Below are positions 1-9,301 of a stretch of DNA of 18,945 nucleotides, piece after piece. The first letter of the stretch is position 1, and every line of letters starts with the position of its first letter. The translations under genes were made by a program, and so were the position numbers. The notes beneath the pieces are model-generated. The model did no database searches. It worked only from the letters and a program-made list of their open reading frames with translations, and was not told the origin of the DNA. This stretch comes from Larix sibirica (Eukaryota; Streptophyta; Pinopsida; Pinales; Pinaceae), in contig NWUY0300045134.1 of NCBI GenBank assembly GCA_004151065.3, forward strand, positions 1 through 18,945. The letters are read 5' to 3'.

Positions 1-102
1 ACCCCTAACAAAGTTCATTTCCATTTCCATGCAGCTCTTGTTCAAAGATGGGAGCTATAGTATAGTTTACCCCTAACAAAGTTCATTTCCATTTCCATGC
101 AG
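1..102. repeat. 34-bp direct duplication, two copies
   Basis: A 34-base block beginning acccctaacaaagttc and ending ccatgcag occurs at 1-34 and again, identical, at 69-102, an offset of 68 bp. Two looser related segments (agttcactttgggagga and agtttacatttggagga) follow within the next 80 bp, so the area has been built by local duplication. No coding potential is seen. The first copy starts at the window edge and may extend outside it. Confidence 0.9.
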
Positions 103-322
103 AGGCCACAAGTTCACTTTGGGAGGAGTTGGAGTATGTTTTCCATGTATGCTACAAGCTCACAGTTTACATTTGGAGGACTTGGGGTGTGTAGGTGTAA
201 GATTGTGTAAAAAAATTCATCTCATGAAGAAAAATAAAGTTTACATTTTGAATATGCAGTGTTGGTGAGTTGATTATGAAACATGTTCAAGGTTAGAAAG
301 TAAAAAAACTGATCAATCCATG

Positions 323-560
323 TACATATTACCTTACTCATACAAACATAGATATTTATGTTCCAAAAACCTTATACATTATCATATTACCCTACTCATA
401 CAAACAAAAATATTTATATTTGAAAAACCTCATACTTTATCATATTAACCTACTCATACAAACATAGATATTTATATTCTAAAAACCTTATACATTATCA
501 TATTAACCTACTCATACAAACATAGATATTTATATTCTAAAAACCTTATACATTATCATG
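323..560. repeat. 58-bp tandem repeat, about four copies
   Basis: The phrase ctcatacaaac begins at 337, 395, 453 and 511, exactly 58 bp apart each time. Each unit carries a taccntactcatacaaacatagatattta core, then an A-rich segment and ccttatacattatcat. The third and fourth units are almost identical, while the first and second differ at several bases, the pattern of a young minisatellite growing by unequal exchange or slippage. It is AT-rich and carries no ORF. Confidence 0.93.
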
Positions 561-758
561 TAAGCTTCCAAACCATCATATACATGTTGCCTTGCTTACA
601 GAAACATAAATATTCACATCCAAAAAGCCTAACTCATACATTATCATGTAAGCTTCCAAACCATCATATGCATGTTGCCTTGCTTATAGAAACATCAATA
701 TTCACATCCAAAAAGCCCACCTCATACATTATCATATAAGCTCCCAAACCATCATAAA
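551..758. repeat. 88-bp tandem repeat, about 2.4 copies
   Basis: The phrase cattatcat(g/a)taagct begins at 551, 639 and 727, giving an exact 88-bp period. Copies one and two are full length and about 90 percent alike; copy three stops after about 30 bp. The array shares the cattatcat segment with the 58-bp array just before it, so it looks like a longer derivative of the same ancestral unit. Confidence 0.9.
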
Positions 759-1054
759 AACCATCTCATAAACAAGAAAAATCTCAAATTTACTTTGCCT
801 GGACAGTAAATCTCTGCTCATAACAGTTAATCAAAGGTTGATTTGGTAGATGCTTGGGAAGTGATACCATCACTCTCCTCAAATATCTCTATGGGCCAAA
901 CAGTCAACTCCAAGGTTCATTTTGACAAGCCATCAACTTGCAGGGATGTGGTATTAGGGTTTACTAGGGAGTGTAGAAATTTTACAAATTGGGAAATTCA
1001 TAAATTTGACTTCTTAATTAACCTTATAAATTTTCGGCCATAGGACTTTCAAGA
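759..1054. other. Unassigned stretch before the retroelement
   Basis: This is the left flank of the copia element. A 66-codon plus-strand ORF (843-1043) has no recognisable motif and no gene-like context; I treat it as chance. No promoter, RNA gene or clear target-site duplication is seen. Confidence 0.4.
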
Positions 1055-2450
1055 TGTATGAACGAAACAACTACAGATGCTATTTCACCCCTTTAACAAC
1101 TCCAATCTACAAGGCAATTCAAGAGATAAAGATACCAAAGTGATCCACTAAGTTAAATCCTCTTGGGCAATCTTATCATGTATAAAATATATTTGAGATC
1201 ACTAATGACAGTTGTAAGTACTACAACAAATCTGCAGTTTTTTCCTTCAATATGAATTTTGAATCACTTAGCAATTGCAACATTAATTTATGTCAAATAA
1301 CCAAGACATATAAGTGCTGGAAATTACAAAAATTCATGAAGAAATAGATGACTAAAACTCACATCTACAATTACACAAATTTTGGATAGCTGGGAACTTT
1401 ATATATGTGCATCATGTACATACTATAGGCTTATCCCAAGGTTTGTACAACCCTCTATAACTTTAAAAAACCTTTGTTAGGGAAAGCAATGTAAAACCTA
1501 GTTTAAACTAAGGAGCTCCAACAAGCAAGCATCACATGAGCTTGTCCTCCAAGGTAACACCTGTTTTCCTATTCACCGTGTACAACCTAGGATTTCATCT
1601 GAAAAAACTGATCTCAAGTCTCTAAAAGATGAAATCCCAACCCTAGTATTCAAGATGCTCCAAGAATCTCCAAGAAACTTGAGCAACTCCAAGAAACCTG
1701 AGCAACTCCAAGACAAGAAAGATAAGTAAAGATGATCCACTAGAAAGACGATGACTAGAAAGCGTGATATGTGTGCATGATTATTAAAGGAGAGAGTTCT
1801 TCCTCTATATGAATGAAAGCTAAGGGTGGCCAACAATACATATTTGGGTCTATGCCCTTACAAGCAATTTACGAAGACAAATGTAGGCTCACACATGGGG
1901 AGTGTTACATTACAAGGGTACACATGCATAAATTCAAGGTGTTATTGTCCACAAGCAAGGCTCCAAGTGCAAGGGTGCTTCACAAGATGTGTTCAACACT
2001 CCAAGCTCCCAATGACTCCAACAATCCTCCTAATCCATGTACTCCACTAGGTTCACTCCCATTACATGAACATTGTTGTAATGTAGGTGTCCCGAAGTTA
2101 ACTCTAGTCCTCCAAGCAAACATCCAAGCTACTCCACCTTGTCTAGGATTCAATGCCCTCCTTTGGAATAATAAACACTACTCTAATGCAAGGCATTCTC
2201 CAAGTAAGCAACCTCCTCCATGTGGTCAACATGTAGAATGGTCACCAAGATGTCTAAAGATCTCTAGCGCCCTAAGAAACATTGTGATGCAAGCACCTCA
2301 TTGAGGTCAAGCAACCACTCAGCAAGCCATCTCTGGTGTGCAAATTCATTGAAGCCATGGGCTAATCATACAACATGTACTCCAAATCTCAAGAAATACC
2401 TTGGAATATGGTGTAAACAATTTTGTAGTAACCCCTAAAATTAACTCACA
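1055..2450 (-). repeat. Left (3') LTR of the copia element
   Basis: This copy aligns with 4224-5608 along its whole length at an offset of about 3.16-3.18 kb. Shared landmarks include ttcaagaga..aaagatacc near 1118, caagcaagcatca near 1520, atgctccaagaa near 1653, cctcctccatgtggtcaac near 2213 and gtgtaaaca near 2411. Many substitutions and small indels separate the copies, so the insertion is old. Plus-strand ORFs inside it (1813-2304, 1826-2050) have Ala/Pro/Cys-rich sequence without domains and are antisense U3 sequence, not genes. The TATA region seen in the other LTR is degraded here (catatagagg on the minus strand near 1805-1812). Confidence 0.87.
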
Positions 2451-2469
2451 GGTTATGAGGAAAATTTTT

Positions 2470-2612
2470 TCACTAACACCTATTGACTCCACTGGCAACT
2501 CCACCAAACTTTCCATCTGCAAATTTGTACTTGTTGTAGTCCTATACTCAACCTTTGCACTTGTTGTAGTCCTATAATCAACCACTGTCTTATGAAAAGG
2601 ATTTGTCTTCCA
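2470..2612 (-). pseudogene. Copia RNase H trace with internal duplication
   Basis: A minus-strand frame reads IAWKTNPFHKTVVDYRTTTS and then VEYRTTTSTNLQ, resembling the copia RNase H block in which (A/S)WKSKKQ is followed by ALSxxEAEYRAxxxA. The 30-bp unit acttgttgtagtcctata occurs at 2529 and 2559, so the ten-residue segment xYRTTTSxxx is present twice in frame. The rest of RNase H that should follow, about 60 residues, is absent before the LTR begins near 2450. The assignment rests on position and short motif only. Confidence 0.5.
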
Positions 2613-2617
2613 CGCTA

Positions 2618-3090
2618 TCATGGCATCTTAGACATCCAAAGAGCGTTGACCAAACTCCAACGTTCCTCAAGTACACATCGAATCAAAATCCTTAGACAAT
2701 GCATCATGAGTTGTTTAGGACATCTTTCAAATATAATCATATCTCCATACAAGATCAAGACATGTGGATCACATCTATCAAAGTCCCAAAGATGAAATCT
2801 GCACAAGTCAACTTATCAATCTTGAAATACCAAGGTTGTGGTATAGGTAACAACCCATGTAGGGCTAACACCAACTCATGAAAATGAGAATCCCTCTCAT
2901 GCACTTCAAAATCTCTAGCAAGTGAAACAATTTGAACTAGGTCAACTTGCTCATCTAAAGAGAATCTTAAAACAAGAGTAACATCATTGTCAACTCCCTT
3001 CGTTTCAGAGAACCTAACAAGCATGTCCTTGTACTCTAAAATACTCCCATTAGCTGCAAACCTAGAATCAATCCTAGTATCATCCTCCAT
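2618..3090 (-). pseudogene. Copia reverse transcriptase (RVT_2) remnant
   Basis: One minus-strand frame (3090-2755) holds the N-terminal RVT_2 pattern: NGSILEYKDMLVRFSE, then KGVDNDVT, the counterparts of the family's DGSIERYKARLVA and KEGVDYxET blocks, and later ALHGLLPIPQPWYFKIDKL, the ALYGLKQAPRAWYxKID block. After a frameshift near 2790 the next frame (2806-2618) continues with DPHVLILYGDMIIFE, the catalytic YVDD region, here changed to YGDM and so missing an essential aspartate. LHQMDV, carrying another catalytic aspartate, is also not conserved. The enzyme would be inactive even without the frameshift. It lies downstream of the protease remnant on the same strand, as expected. Confidence 0.85.
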
Positions 3091-3239
3091 CGAGACATCA
3101 GTTCAATTTTTTTCAAGACAATTGGAAGGCTTATGGATGGGAGAAACTAATGCAATATGATTAACATATCTTCTAGGAGGTACTTTCCCTCATTGATAAT
3201 CTAGGTCCTCCTACATGCTCTTGACACTCCTAAAAACTA

Positions 3240-3630
3240 GAAGGCTCATTCAACCTCTCATTGGAATGTACAAGTGTTAATGGATCAACAAGTATCCTGT
3301 AAATGCCACCCTCTCTTGCCTATTTCGCCAAAGTCTTCGAACTAGCTAGGCTACAATCACCGATGGTGCACTAATGTCCGAAAAGCAACCCTCCACTGTA
3401 AGAAATTGAAAGAATATTCTTCTTTAAACTAGGTAGGAACATAACATCACTCGATTCAAGTAAATCGCCTAAAGGCATCTAGAAGGAAATGGAGTCAACT
3501 CCTCTCACATGATAGTTAACATATCACCAATTTCCAAGCTCATAACTTCCTCTAGCTTTTGAAATCAGGTGGCTAATGATTTTTTGTATGTGTCATGTCT
3601 TGAAGCTCCATTGTCCACATACCATACAAC
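3240..3630 (-). pseudogene. Copia protease and GAG-pre-integrase remnant
   Basis: The minus strand at about 3628-3588 encodes VVWYVDNGASRH, the copia protease active-site region, where D-S/N-G-A-S/T-x-H is typical. Downstream (about 3560-3380) pieces in different frames read EVMSLEIGD, MPLGDLLESSDVMFLPSLKK and NILSIS, which match the end of the protease and the linker that normally ends in NLLSV. At about 3320-3244 GGIYRILVDPLTLVHSNERL is the GAG-pre-integrase segment. At least three frameshifts and several stops break it. The expected zinc-binding and catalytic integrase residues do not follow; sequence passes almost directly into reverse transcriptase. Confidence 0.82.
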
Positions 3631-3639
3631 ACTAGACAA

Positions 3640-4223
3640 TGTTAGAGGACAACCAAGAGACTACATCGATATTCATCTTGTAAAATATGCAATATGAAGA
3701 AGATCCTCCACCTATCATACATAGAAACAAATTGACATCTCTACTAGAACAAAGCAACCACCTATAGCAAGTCCCTTTGAGACCTCACCAATTGAAAATA
3801 AAACCATAGTTGCCAATAAAAACATAGATCTAGCACCGAGCACAGGTGAAAACTACTTACAACCCCTGGAACAAATCAACCACCTACCATAGGTCCTTTG
3901 AGGCATCAAACCTATCAAAAATACATTTATAACAATGATCAATGTAGTAGATCTATCATTTCTCATCACAAGAAAACCAAGGGTAGCAACCCGTCAAAAC
4001 CTCTCACATGTGCAAGTGCCCATCTCAAGCACACTAGGGTTTCACACCCAAAAACCTGAATGAGGTAAAGCACTTCTTCCATGTAGAACACAACTAAAAT
4101 ACCAACTCCCTCTTACACGAGTGAAATCGATGACAAATTTTAATGAGTCAAATCCAACAATTAAGAAACTTCAATATTAGAGGTTTCTCAAATCTCAACC
4201 CTATGAATTTTTAGTGTTAGCAT
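3640..4223 (-). other. Degenerate leader/gag region of the copia element
   Basis: In a copia element the untranslated leader and gag would lie here, between the 5' LTR and the protease. No reading frame stays open, and I cannot see a gag domain or a CCHC zinc knuckle. The stretch contains a diverged internal duplication: gaacaaa(g/t)caaccaccta followed by a gtccctttgag-like block occurs at 3747 and again at 3869, 122 bp apart. Gag is therefore either too decayed to read or largely deleted. Confidence 0.5.
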
Positions 4224-5608
4224 TGTCACGAAATATAAATAAAACAATAACAAATAATATTTTACCTCATAACAACCCCAATCCACAAGACAATTCAAGA
4301 GAAAAGATACCAAAGTGTGCTAAAAAGTTTCATCCCTCTAGGGCAATTGTATCATGCATAAAATAGATCCAAAAGTCACTTATGATACAAGTAAACACGA
4401 TGATAAATCTGCCCTATCTTCTTCAATATAATTGTTAAATCATTTAACATCAATTTTTATCAAATCAACAAGACATATAAGTGTTAGGAATTACAAAAAC
4501 AAAAAGAAATAGAGGGATGAAAATCAAATATACAATTACACAAGTATTGTACAATTGAAACTTCATATATATGCATAAAGTTTAATGTTATGTACATACT
4601 AGACCCTTATCCTGAGGCCAATACAACCCTCTAGCTCTTGGATACCCCATTTAGGAAAAAGGAGAAATCCTAGCTCCTACCATGGAGATTCAACAAGCAA
4701 GCATCATACAAGCATGTTATTCAAGGCAATATGTTTCTTCTTCTTCTCTTCATCAAGTAAAACTTAAGGTTTCATCTCAAATCCCTAATCTCCAAGTCTC
4801 CAAGGGATGAAACCCAACTCTAGCATTCAAAATGCTCCAAGAAGCACCATGAAACCTTAGCAATTCCAAGACACAAGAGATAAAGTAAATGAAGATCCAA
4901 GAGAGAGAGGAAGACTAGTGCGCTCCTACTTGTCATATCTCTCAGATAAGTGATAAGAATGGATGATTGTGAAATAACTCTCTCCTTCCTTTATATATAT
5001 GAGAGGTAAGGATGCCAGTAATACATATTGGTGCATGCACAAACAACCTACAAAGACACATCTATGATCATTTGTGGACCACTACACTCCAAGGGTACAC
5101 ATGTTAAGCTCCAAGGTGATTTCATACACAAGCAAGGATTTAATGCAAGGGTGTTTCCATGAGACTTGTCCAATGCTCCTTCCAAGCCATGTGATCCACT
5201 TGGTCCACTCCCTTTGCATGAACAATGCCACAACCCAAGCATTCCCAGGTCAATTCCATGCCTCCATGCAAGCATCCAAGCTACCCCATGTTGTCTAGGG
5301 GCTCAACCCCGTCCTATAAAATGCCGAACACCCCTCCTCCAATGTAGGGCATTCCCCAATCAAGAAACCTCCTCCATGTGGTCAACGTGTAGAATCTCAC
5401 CAAGTTGTCTAAAGATCTCCAATGCTAAAAAAAAAATTAATGTAATCATCCGATCCCATTGAGGTTAAGCAACCACTAAGTAAGCCACCTCCAATGTGAA
5501 ATCCATCACAAACCATCCGGGGCTAATCATACACCATCTACCTAAATCTCATGAAGCAACCCCAAACATAGTGTAAACACTTTCGGAATAACCCCAAAAA
5601 ATCTAACA
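4224..5608 (-). repeat. Right (5') LTR of the copia element
   Basis: This is the partner of 1055-2450. In element orientation it would start TGTTAGAT at 5608 and end GTGACA at 4224. The U3 side (about 5000-5608) holds two plus-strand ORFs (5074-5298, 5166-5462) that match no protein pattern and correspond to similar chance ORFs in the left LTR. A TATA-like run on the minus strand at about 4990-5001 fits the U3/R border and would direct transcription towards lower coordinates, through the protease and reverse transcriptase traces. Confidence 0.87.
4990..5001 (-). promoter_or_regulatory. TATA box of the retroelement LTR
   Basis: The minus strand reads catatatataaagga here, a canonical plant TATA box, inside the LTR about 600 bp from its TG end and followed by an A/G-rich stretch. 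Position and direction fit the U3 promoter of the element. The homologous site in the left LTR has lost the motif. Confidence 0.6.
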
Positions 5609-6180
5609 TTAGTGACTATAATTTGTTTACAAAGTGTTAAGCAGTTGTTGTACACATATGGGGACCTATGACATCAACACCACCCAAACATCCTCTGAGA
5701 GGGGTGGGGCCAAGAGTGTTGGACATGTGTTGTAAACTTTGTAGTTTCCTAGTGCAAAAAGGCTCTCAGGGGGCTGATCAACCCCCTCGGCTATGGGGGA
5801 AGGAGGGTTGGTGAACCCCCCATCTGGGGTTCAGGGGTAGAACCTCTGAAAGAAATTTGTTGGGTCTATTTTTGGTCCATTTTGAGATGTTGTTGTCCCA
5901 TGGTTTTGTGGCCCATTGTAAACTAAGTACAGTCAAGGAATTCGGGTTGTAATCTAATATGGGTTAATGGATTGGGGTTTTGTATTCTATAATATTGTAT
6001 TATAAACCAAAAAGATAATACAATGAGATAAAGAGTGGAGAAATTATCAAGAATGTTGGTTTTCGCAATTTTAGATTTCAGGGTAAATTTGTGTAATGTG
6101 CGTGTGAACCATTATTAATTGTTGTGTTTTAGATTATGTTTGGTATTGTTTTTCTTTATATGAGTTTATAAAAGTTCTTA
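5609..6180 (+). other. LTR-like fragment flanking the copia element
   Basis: No coding sequence. A TGTTAAGCAG start at 5636, a GC-rich structured block (5761-5844), then a run resembling the R/U5 side of plant LTRs (gtattataaacc followed by gataatacaatgagataaag near 5999-6030) suggest a solo or truncated LTR in plus orientation. There is no second copy in the window, so this is only a resemblance. It could equally be ordinary intergenic DNA. Confidence 0.3.
5768..5844. repeat. Cluster of perfect inverted repeats (hairpins)
   Basis: Four short perfect inverted repeats sit within 77 bp of otherwise AT-rich DNA: AGGGGG/CCCCCT (5768-5773 with 5782-5787, loop 8), GGGTT/AACCC (5805-5809 with 5814-5818, loop 4), TGAACCCC/GGGGTTCA (5812-5819 with 5826-5833, loop 6) and GGTTC/GAACC (5828-5832 with 5840-5844, loop 7). 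The second, third and fourth overlap, so they are mutually exclusive folds. No U-run follows that would suggest a bacterial-type terminator. Confidence 0.75.
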
Positions 6181-7337
6181 AAAAAAAGACAATCTAAAAA
6201 TCTCTTTAGATTCCACATGTTGCCCTAATCCCTCTAAAATAACATCGAAAACATCACGACAGTATTGAGGTCATAGTTTCTAAAGATCTCATTAACATTG
6301 TATAAAAACATGATTTCATACACTTGTCTTTTTAAGTAGCACTAACATCAATTTTAGAAAAAATGAAAAAAAAATTATTTTTTTAAATAACATTAACATC
6401 ATTTTTTAATTAAAAAATCTGAAACTTTCTTTAAAAAATTATAGAAACATTGGTCTTAGTTTTCAAAAAGTGAATTTTTATTTTACAAAATTATGTTTAA
6501 CAATATTTAAAAAATCTAAAAGCTACATAAAATAAGTAGTCTTGACCAACTTGACCCCTCACCGTAGCGTCGTTTGCAAGAGGGTGGAGAGTGATCCAAA
6601 ATTCACCTTATTATTTCATTTTCATCGATATTTTTATCAATTATTATTTCATTTTCATCGATATTTTTATCAATTATGTTTTATAAATGTTATTTTAATA
6701 TGTTTCTTCTAATAACTAATCAATATAAAATAATGCTAAAAATGATAATAAATGTTTTATAATTGGTTTCTTCTAATAAGAAATCAATATAAAATTATGT
6801 TAAAAGTATATAAAAATTGTAAAGAAAAGATCATCAACTTAAAAGGTTAAAAAATCATTTAAGACAAATAAATTAACAATTTTTATTATTTTTATTAGGT
6901 ATTAATAGAATCAAAATTAAGTTTGTGCATATTGAATAAGATGGAGTCTAAGGTTATGAGAAAATGCGCATTTTTGTTAAGCTAGGGCTTCTCTCTAATT
7001 GCTACATGAACTCTAGGCACAAGGGAGTTCATAGAAAATGTTCAAAACATGTATGTTTGTGGACATATAAGAATCACTCATGTTTTTAGAATTCACCACA
7101 TATTCTTCTCATTTCTCTAGTCTCCTAGTGGTAAGTTGATCTAAGTTTATTAATAATCCTTTTAAAATTTACCGTCCTATCACAAAAAATTGTATCAATA
7201 ATTTAAAATTCGTGCTCCCTTATAATTTTGAATGTCTCTAATTCAATTACTTATTGTTACACCAAACTATATATTGAGAAAACTAATACATGTATGGGCT
7301 CACATGGTAATTGCTAGACTACTAGGGTGGCCCCCTC
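6181..7337. other. AT-rich intergenic stretch
   Basis: Very AT-rich sequence with long A and T runs and no recognisable gene. Apart from the duplications at 6608-6673 and around 6685-6800, I see no ORF with a motif, no RNA gene and no promoter that I would defend. Confidence 0.5.
6608..6673. repeat. 33-bp perfect tandem duplication
   Basis: The unit starting ttattatttcattttcatcg occupies 6608-6640 and is repeated without a change at 6641-6673. The perfect identity implies a recent slippage event. A looser duplication follows: tttcttctaataa at 6703 and 6767 (offset 64), each followed by atcaatataaaa. Confidence 0.92.
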
Positions 7338-8260
7338 ATGGCTCCAAGGAGTAGCAATGTTTTCCATGACATTGACCCCAACTTTTCTGGCAGCTCCTCC
7401 TCTCAAGGTTCTCAATGTTGATATAATCCTTCCTTGCCTTCTCACTCTTGAGTCCTCTATGCTAAAGTTGGGATCCTCCCCTATAGAGATGTCTCTCTAT
7501 TCTTCAAAATCATTCAATGATGTCCTTGCCTTCTCAAATCCAATGAGTTGTTAGTATTTAGATCACCCTCCATAGGGATGTTTATTGAAAACGCAGCATG
7601 CACCCCCTCTTTTCTAGTGCACAATGAAGCCCTTGAGTAAATAGGATTTTATCTCCAGCAAGAGTTGATCCACCGTTTCAATGGGCTATGGCCTTGACTT
7701 GTTGACTTGCATCAATGGATTTCTCTCACCTAGAAAATTCTACTCTTGAAAGAAGATTTTATCACCCTTATGCAAAAGGATTTTTCATTGTGGAATTTGA
7801 CTCTGCCTCCAATAGGAGTTGTTTTGAACTCAAGCCCTTGGTTTCAAGAACCTGTTGGACCGTGTATGAAACCATGGTTTCCAACATTTGATCCTTCGTC
7901 AGAAGCTCTCTCAAGAACTCTATTGTGGGTTCAACTACCAACCTCCCCTCCAGTTCTTGTGATTCCTTGTGTGCAATTAGAAACAATATTGGAAAATTTC
8001 ATTTCCATTGTAAAAAAAGAAGAGAAGAGGCACATCACTACACGCGAAAGGATTTGTGTAGACATGGCCTTAATCAAAGCCTTACCAAAAGAAATCTAAT
8101 TGGTAGCAAAGGAGTATGTATGAACTCAAAAAATCAACTATGAATAGACAAATTGTAGGTCTATGGTCTACTTTAAAGCAGGACACGTGAAAATTTAGTA
8201 TCACGAGGCCTGTAACATTAAAGATCCTCAAGTAAAAAAGTGAAGCATTGAGAAGCCAAT
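7338..8260 (+). pseudogene. Broken DUF4283/zinc-knuckle ORF1, LINE type
   Basis: Pieces in shifting plus-strand frames follow the order of the plant DUF4283 protein, the nucleic-acid-binding ORF1 product of many non-LTR retrotransposons. After an ATG at 7338 (MAPRSSNVFHDIDPN) come FRSPSIGMFIENAACTPSF (about 7558), LIHRFNGLWP and LVDLHQWISLT (about 7660-7730), YAKGFFIVEFDSASNRSCF (about 7769-7825), then MKPWFPTFDPSSEALSRTLL and LWVQLP (about 7867-7945), which match the FxVxF, PWxPxFDPS and VWVRLP signatures. ICVDMALIKALPKEI (about 8052-8096) leads to a degenerate zinc knuckle (C-R-S-M-V-YFKAGH, then Y-HEAC) in which the second cysteine is tyrosine. At least seven stops and two frameshifts break it. 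No reverse transcriptase ORF2 follows. Confidence 0.8.
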
Positions 8261-8481
8261 ATGGTGGAAGGGAGCCACAAAACACCAAAATTGGTAAGTA
8301 ACAACCCTCCCCTAATGGATCTTTAAGGAATGACCCCTCTGATAAGCCCTCTAGAACAACCCATTGTTGAGAAGGAACCCCCCCTTGCCTCTACAAGAAT
8401 CTTCAATGGAAAAGAGAAGGGGATTTTGAACTAGTGACCACCTCTAATGGTCAATAAGCTCTAGTACTATCATCTCTAACA

Positions 8482-8772
8482 TTGCATTGGGGTGACAAAG
8501 AGACAACCATAAAAAAGAGTGTAGCTACTCCCATCCATCCAATAGTCCCAAGGCACTCTAATATTATGATCCATGGTAGCAACCAAGAAACAACTAATGA
8601 AGAGGATGCTACTAGAGTGGAACCAACAAAGGAATATTTTGATCCTAGTGTAAGGGGCAGCAACCAAAGTTGCCCATGTGCATGCACCAACCACTCCATT
8701 TATAGAAAAATTGGAAGAATGGACACAACTAATAGTCCCAAAATGCACAAAAACTCATTGCAAAGTATATAA
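8482..8772 (+). other. 96-codon open frame, possible tail of the LINE-type ORF1
   Basis: This frame is rich in Asn, Ser, Thr and Pro and has no domain. It lies just downstream of the zinc-knuckle remnant in the same direction, where DUF4283 proteins usually carry a low-complexity basic tail, so it may be the end of that ORF1. A TATA-like phrase (gtatataaatag) at about 8764-8775 and an A-run at 8789-8799 follow at its end. The A-run could be a retrotransposon tail, but no target-site duplication was found. It may be a chance ORF. Confidence 0.25.
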
Positions 8773-8799
8773 ATAGAGGCCTAAAGGGAAAAAAAAAAT

Positions 8800-9301
8800 T
8801 ATATTTTTAATGTATTGTTTTTATCTATTATTGTACCATCAATTTGTAAGAATATATTTTGTCTATCAATGTAAAGGGAAAGTTCGGCAGGAAAGTTGAA
8901 ACCTTTGTTTCACCCCATCTTCATTGGAGATGTGGCACGAAATTTTGGCTATAAAAAATAAAACACTATTGAACTATATTGGATGTTGTTTGGGTATAGT
9001 CTTTATAAATTTTTTGGAACATAATCATAATCGTTATAAAAAAATAGTATCAAAATGAAATCATCTAGCTCAAAGTTTATTCTATCAACTAAGTTAACTA
9101 AGAATAATGTTGATGTATGGCACAAATGATATCACAAAATGTATCATTTCTTTTTCATTGCACCGAGAGTAGCGAGGTGCTTACAATCCAGCATGGGAGA
9201 GATGTTGTAACGCATAACATTGTGTAACGTTATGTAACATGACATTCCCATAAAAAAAAAATGATGTCGGCTTAAACAAAAAACAAATATATTGATTTGA
9301 T
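8800..9301. other. Unassigned AT-rich spacer
   Basis: There is no ORF or motif that I recognise. A short local repeat of cgtaac/gtaacat-like words lies at about 9207-9242. No RNA gene is seen. Confidence 0.4.

Larger units (their letters stand above)
1055..5608 (-). mobile_element. Decayed Ty1/copia LTR retrotransposon
   Basis: Two direct repeats of about 1.39 kb (1055-2450 and 4224-5608) flank a 1.77-kb interior. Read on the minus strand, from high to low coordinates, the interior shows an aspartic-protease-like motif (WYVDNGASRH), a GAG-pre-integrase block (GGIYRILVDPLTLVHS), an RVT_2 reverse transcriptase and an RNase H trace. That order, with reverse transcriptase after the integrase position, is diagnostic of Ty1/copia. 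The integrase core is absent between about 3240 and 3090, and stops and frameshifts run throughout, so the element cannot move by itself. The repeats begin TG and end CA in element orientation (TGTTAGAT at the right-hand copy). I could not find a clear tRNA primer-binding site or a matching target-site duplication, so both boundaries are approximate. Confidence 0.88.

Noticed and set aside
323-758. CRISPR-like array
   Set aside because: Whole 58-bp and 88-bp units repeat, without short constant repeats separated by unique spacers, and the context is plant nuclear DNA.
1813-2304. 163-codon plus-strand ORF
   Set aside because: It lies inside the left LTR, antisense to the element, has no domain, and the matching region of the other LTR does not keep the same frame intact. 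It is a chance ORF.
4100-4115. tRNA primer-binding site (ttggtat on the minus strand)
   Set aside because: It lies about 110 bp from the LTR edge and matches the initiator-Met pattern for only a few bases.
5048-5462. Cluster of ORFs on both strands
   Set aside because: These are LTR U3 sequence. The reading frames differ between the two LTR copies and carry no protein motif.
8764-8775. TATA box (gtatataaatag) as a plus-strand promoter
   Set aside because: No gene begins downstream within reach; AT-rich text makes chance likely.
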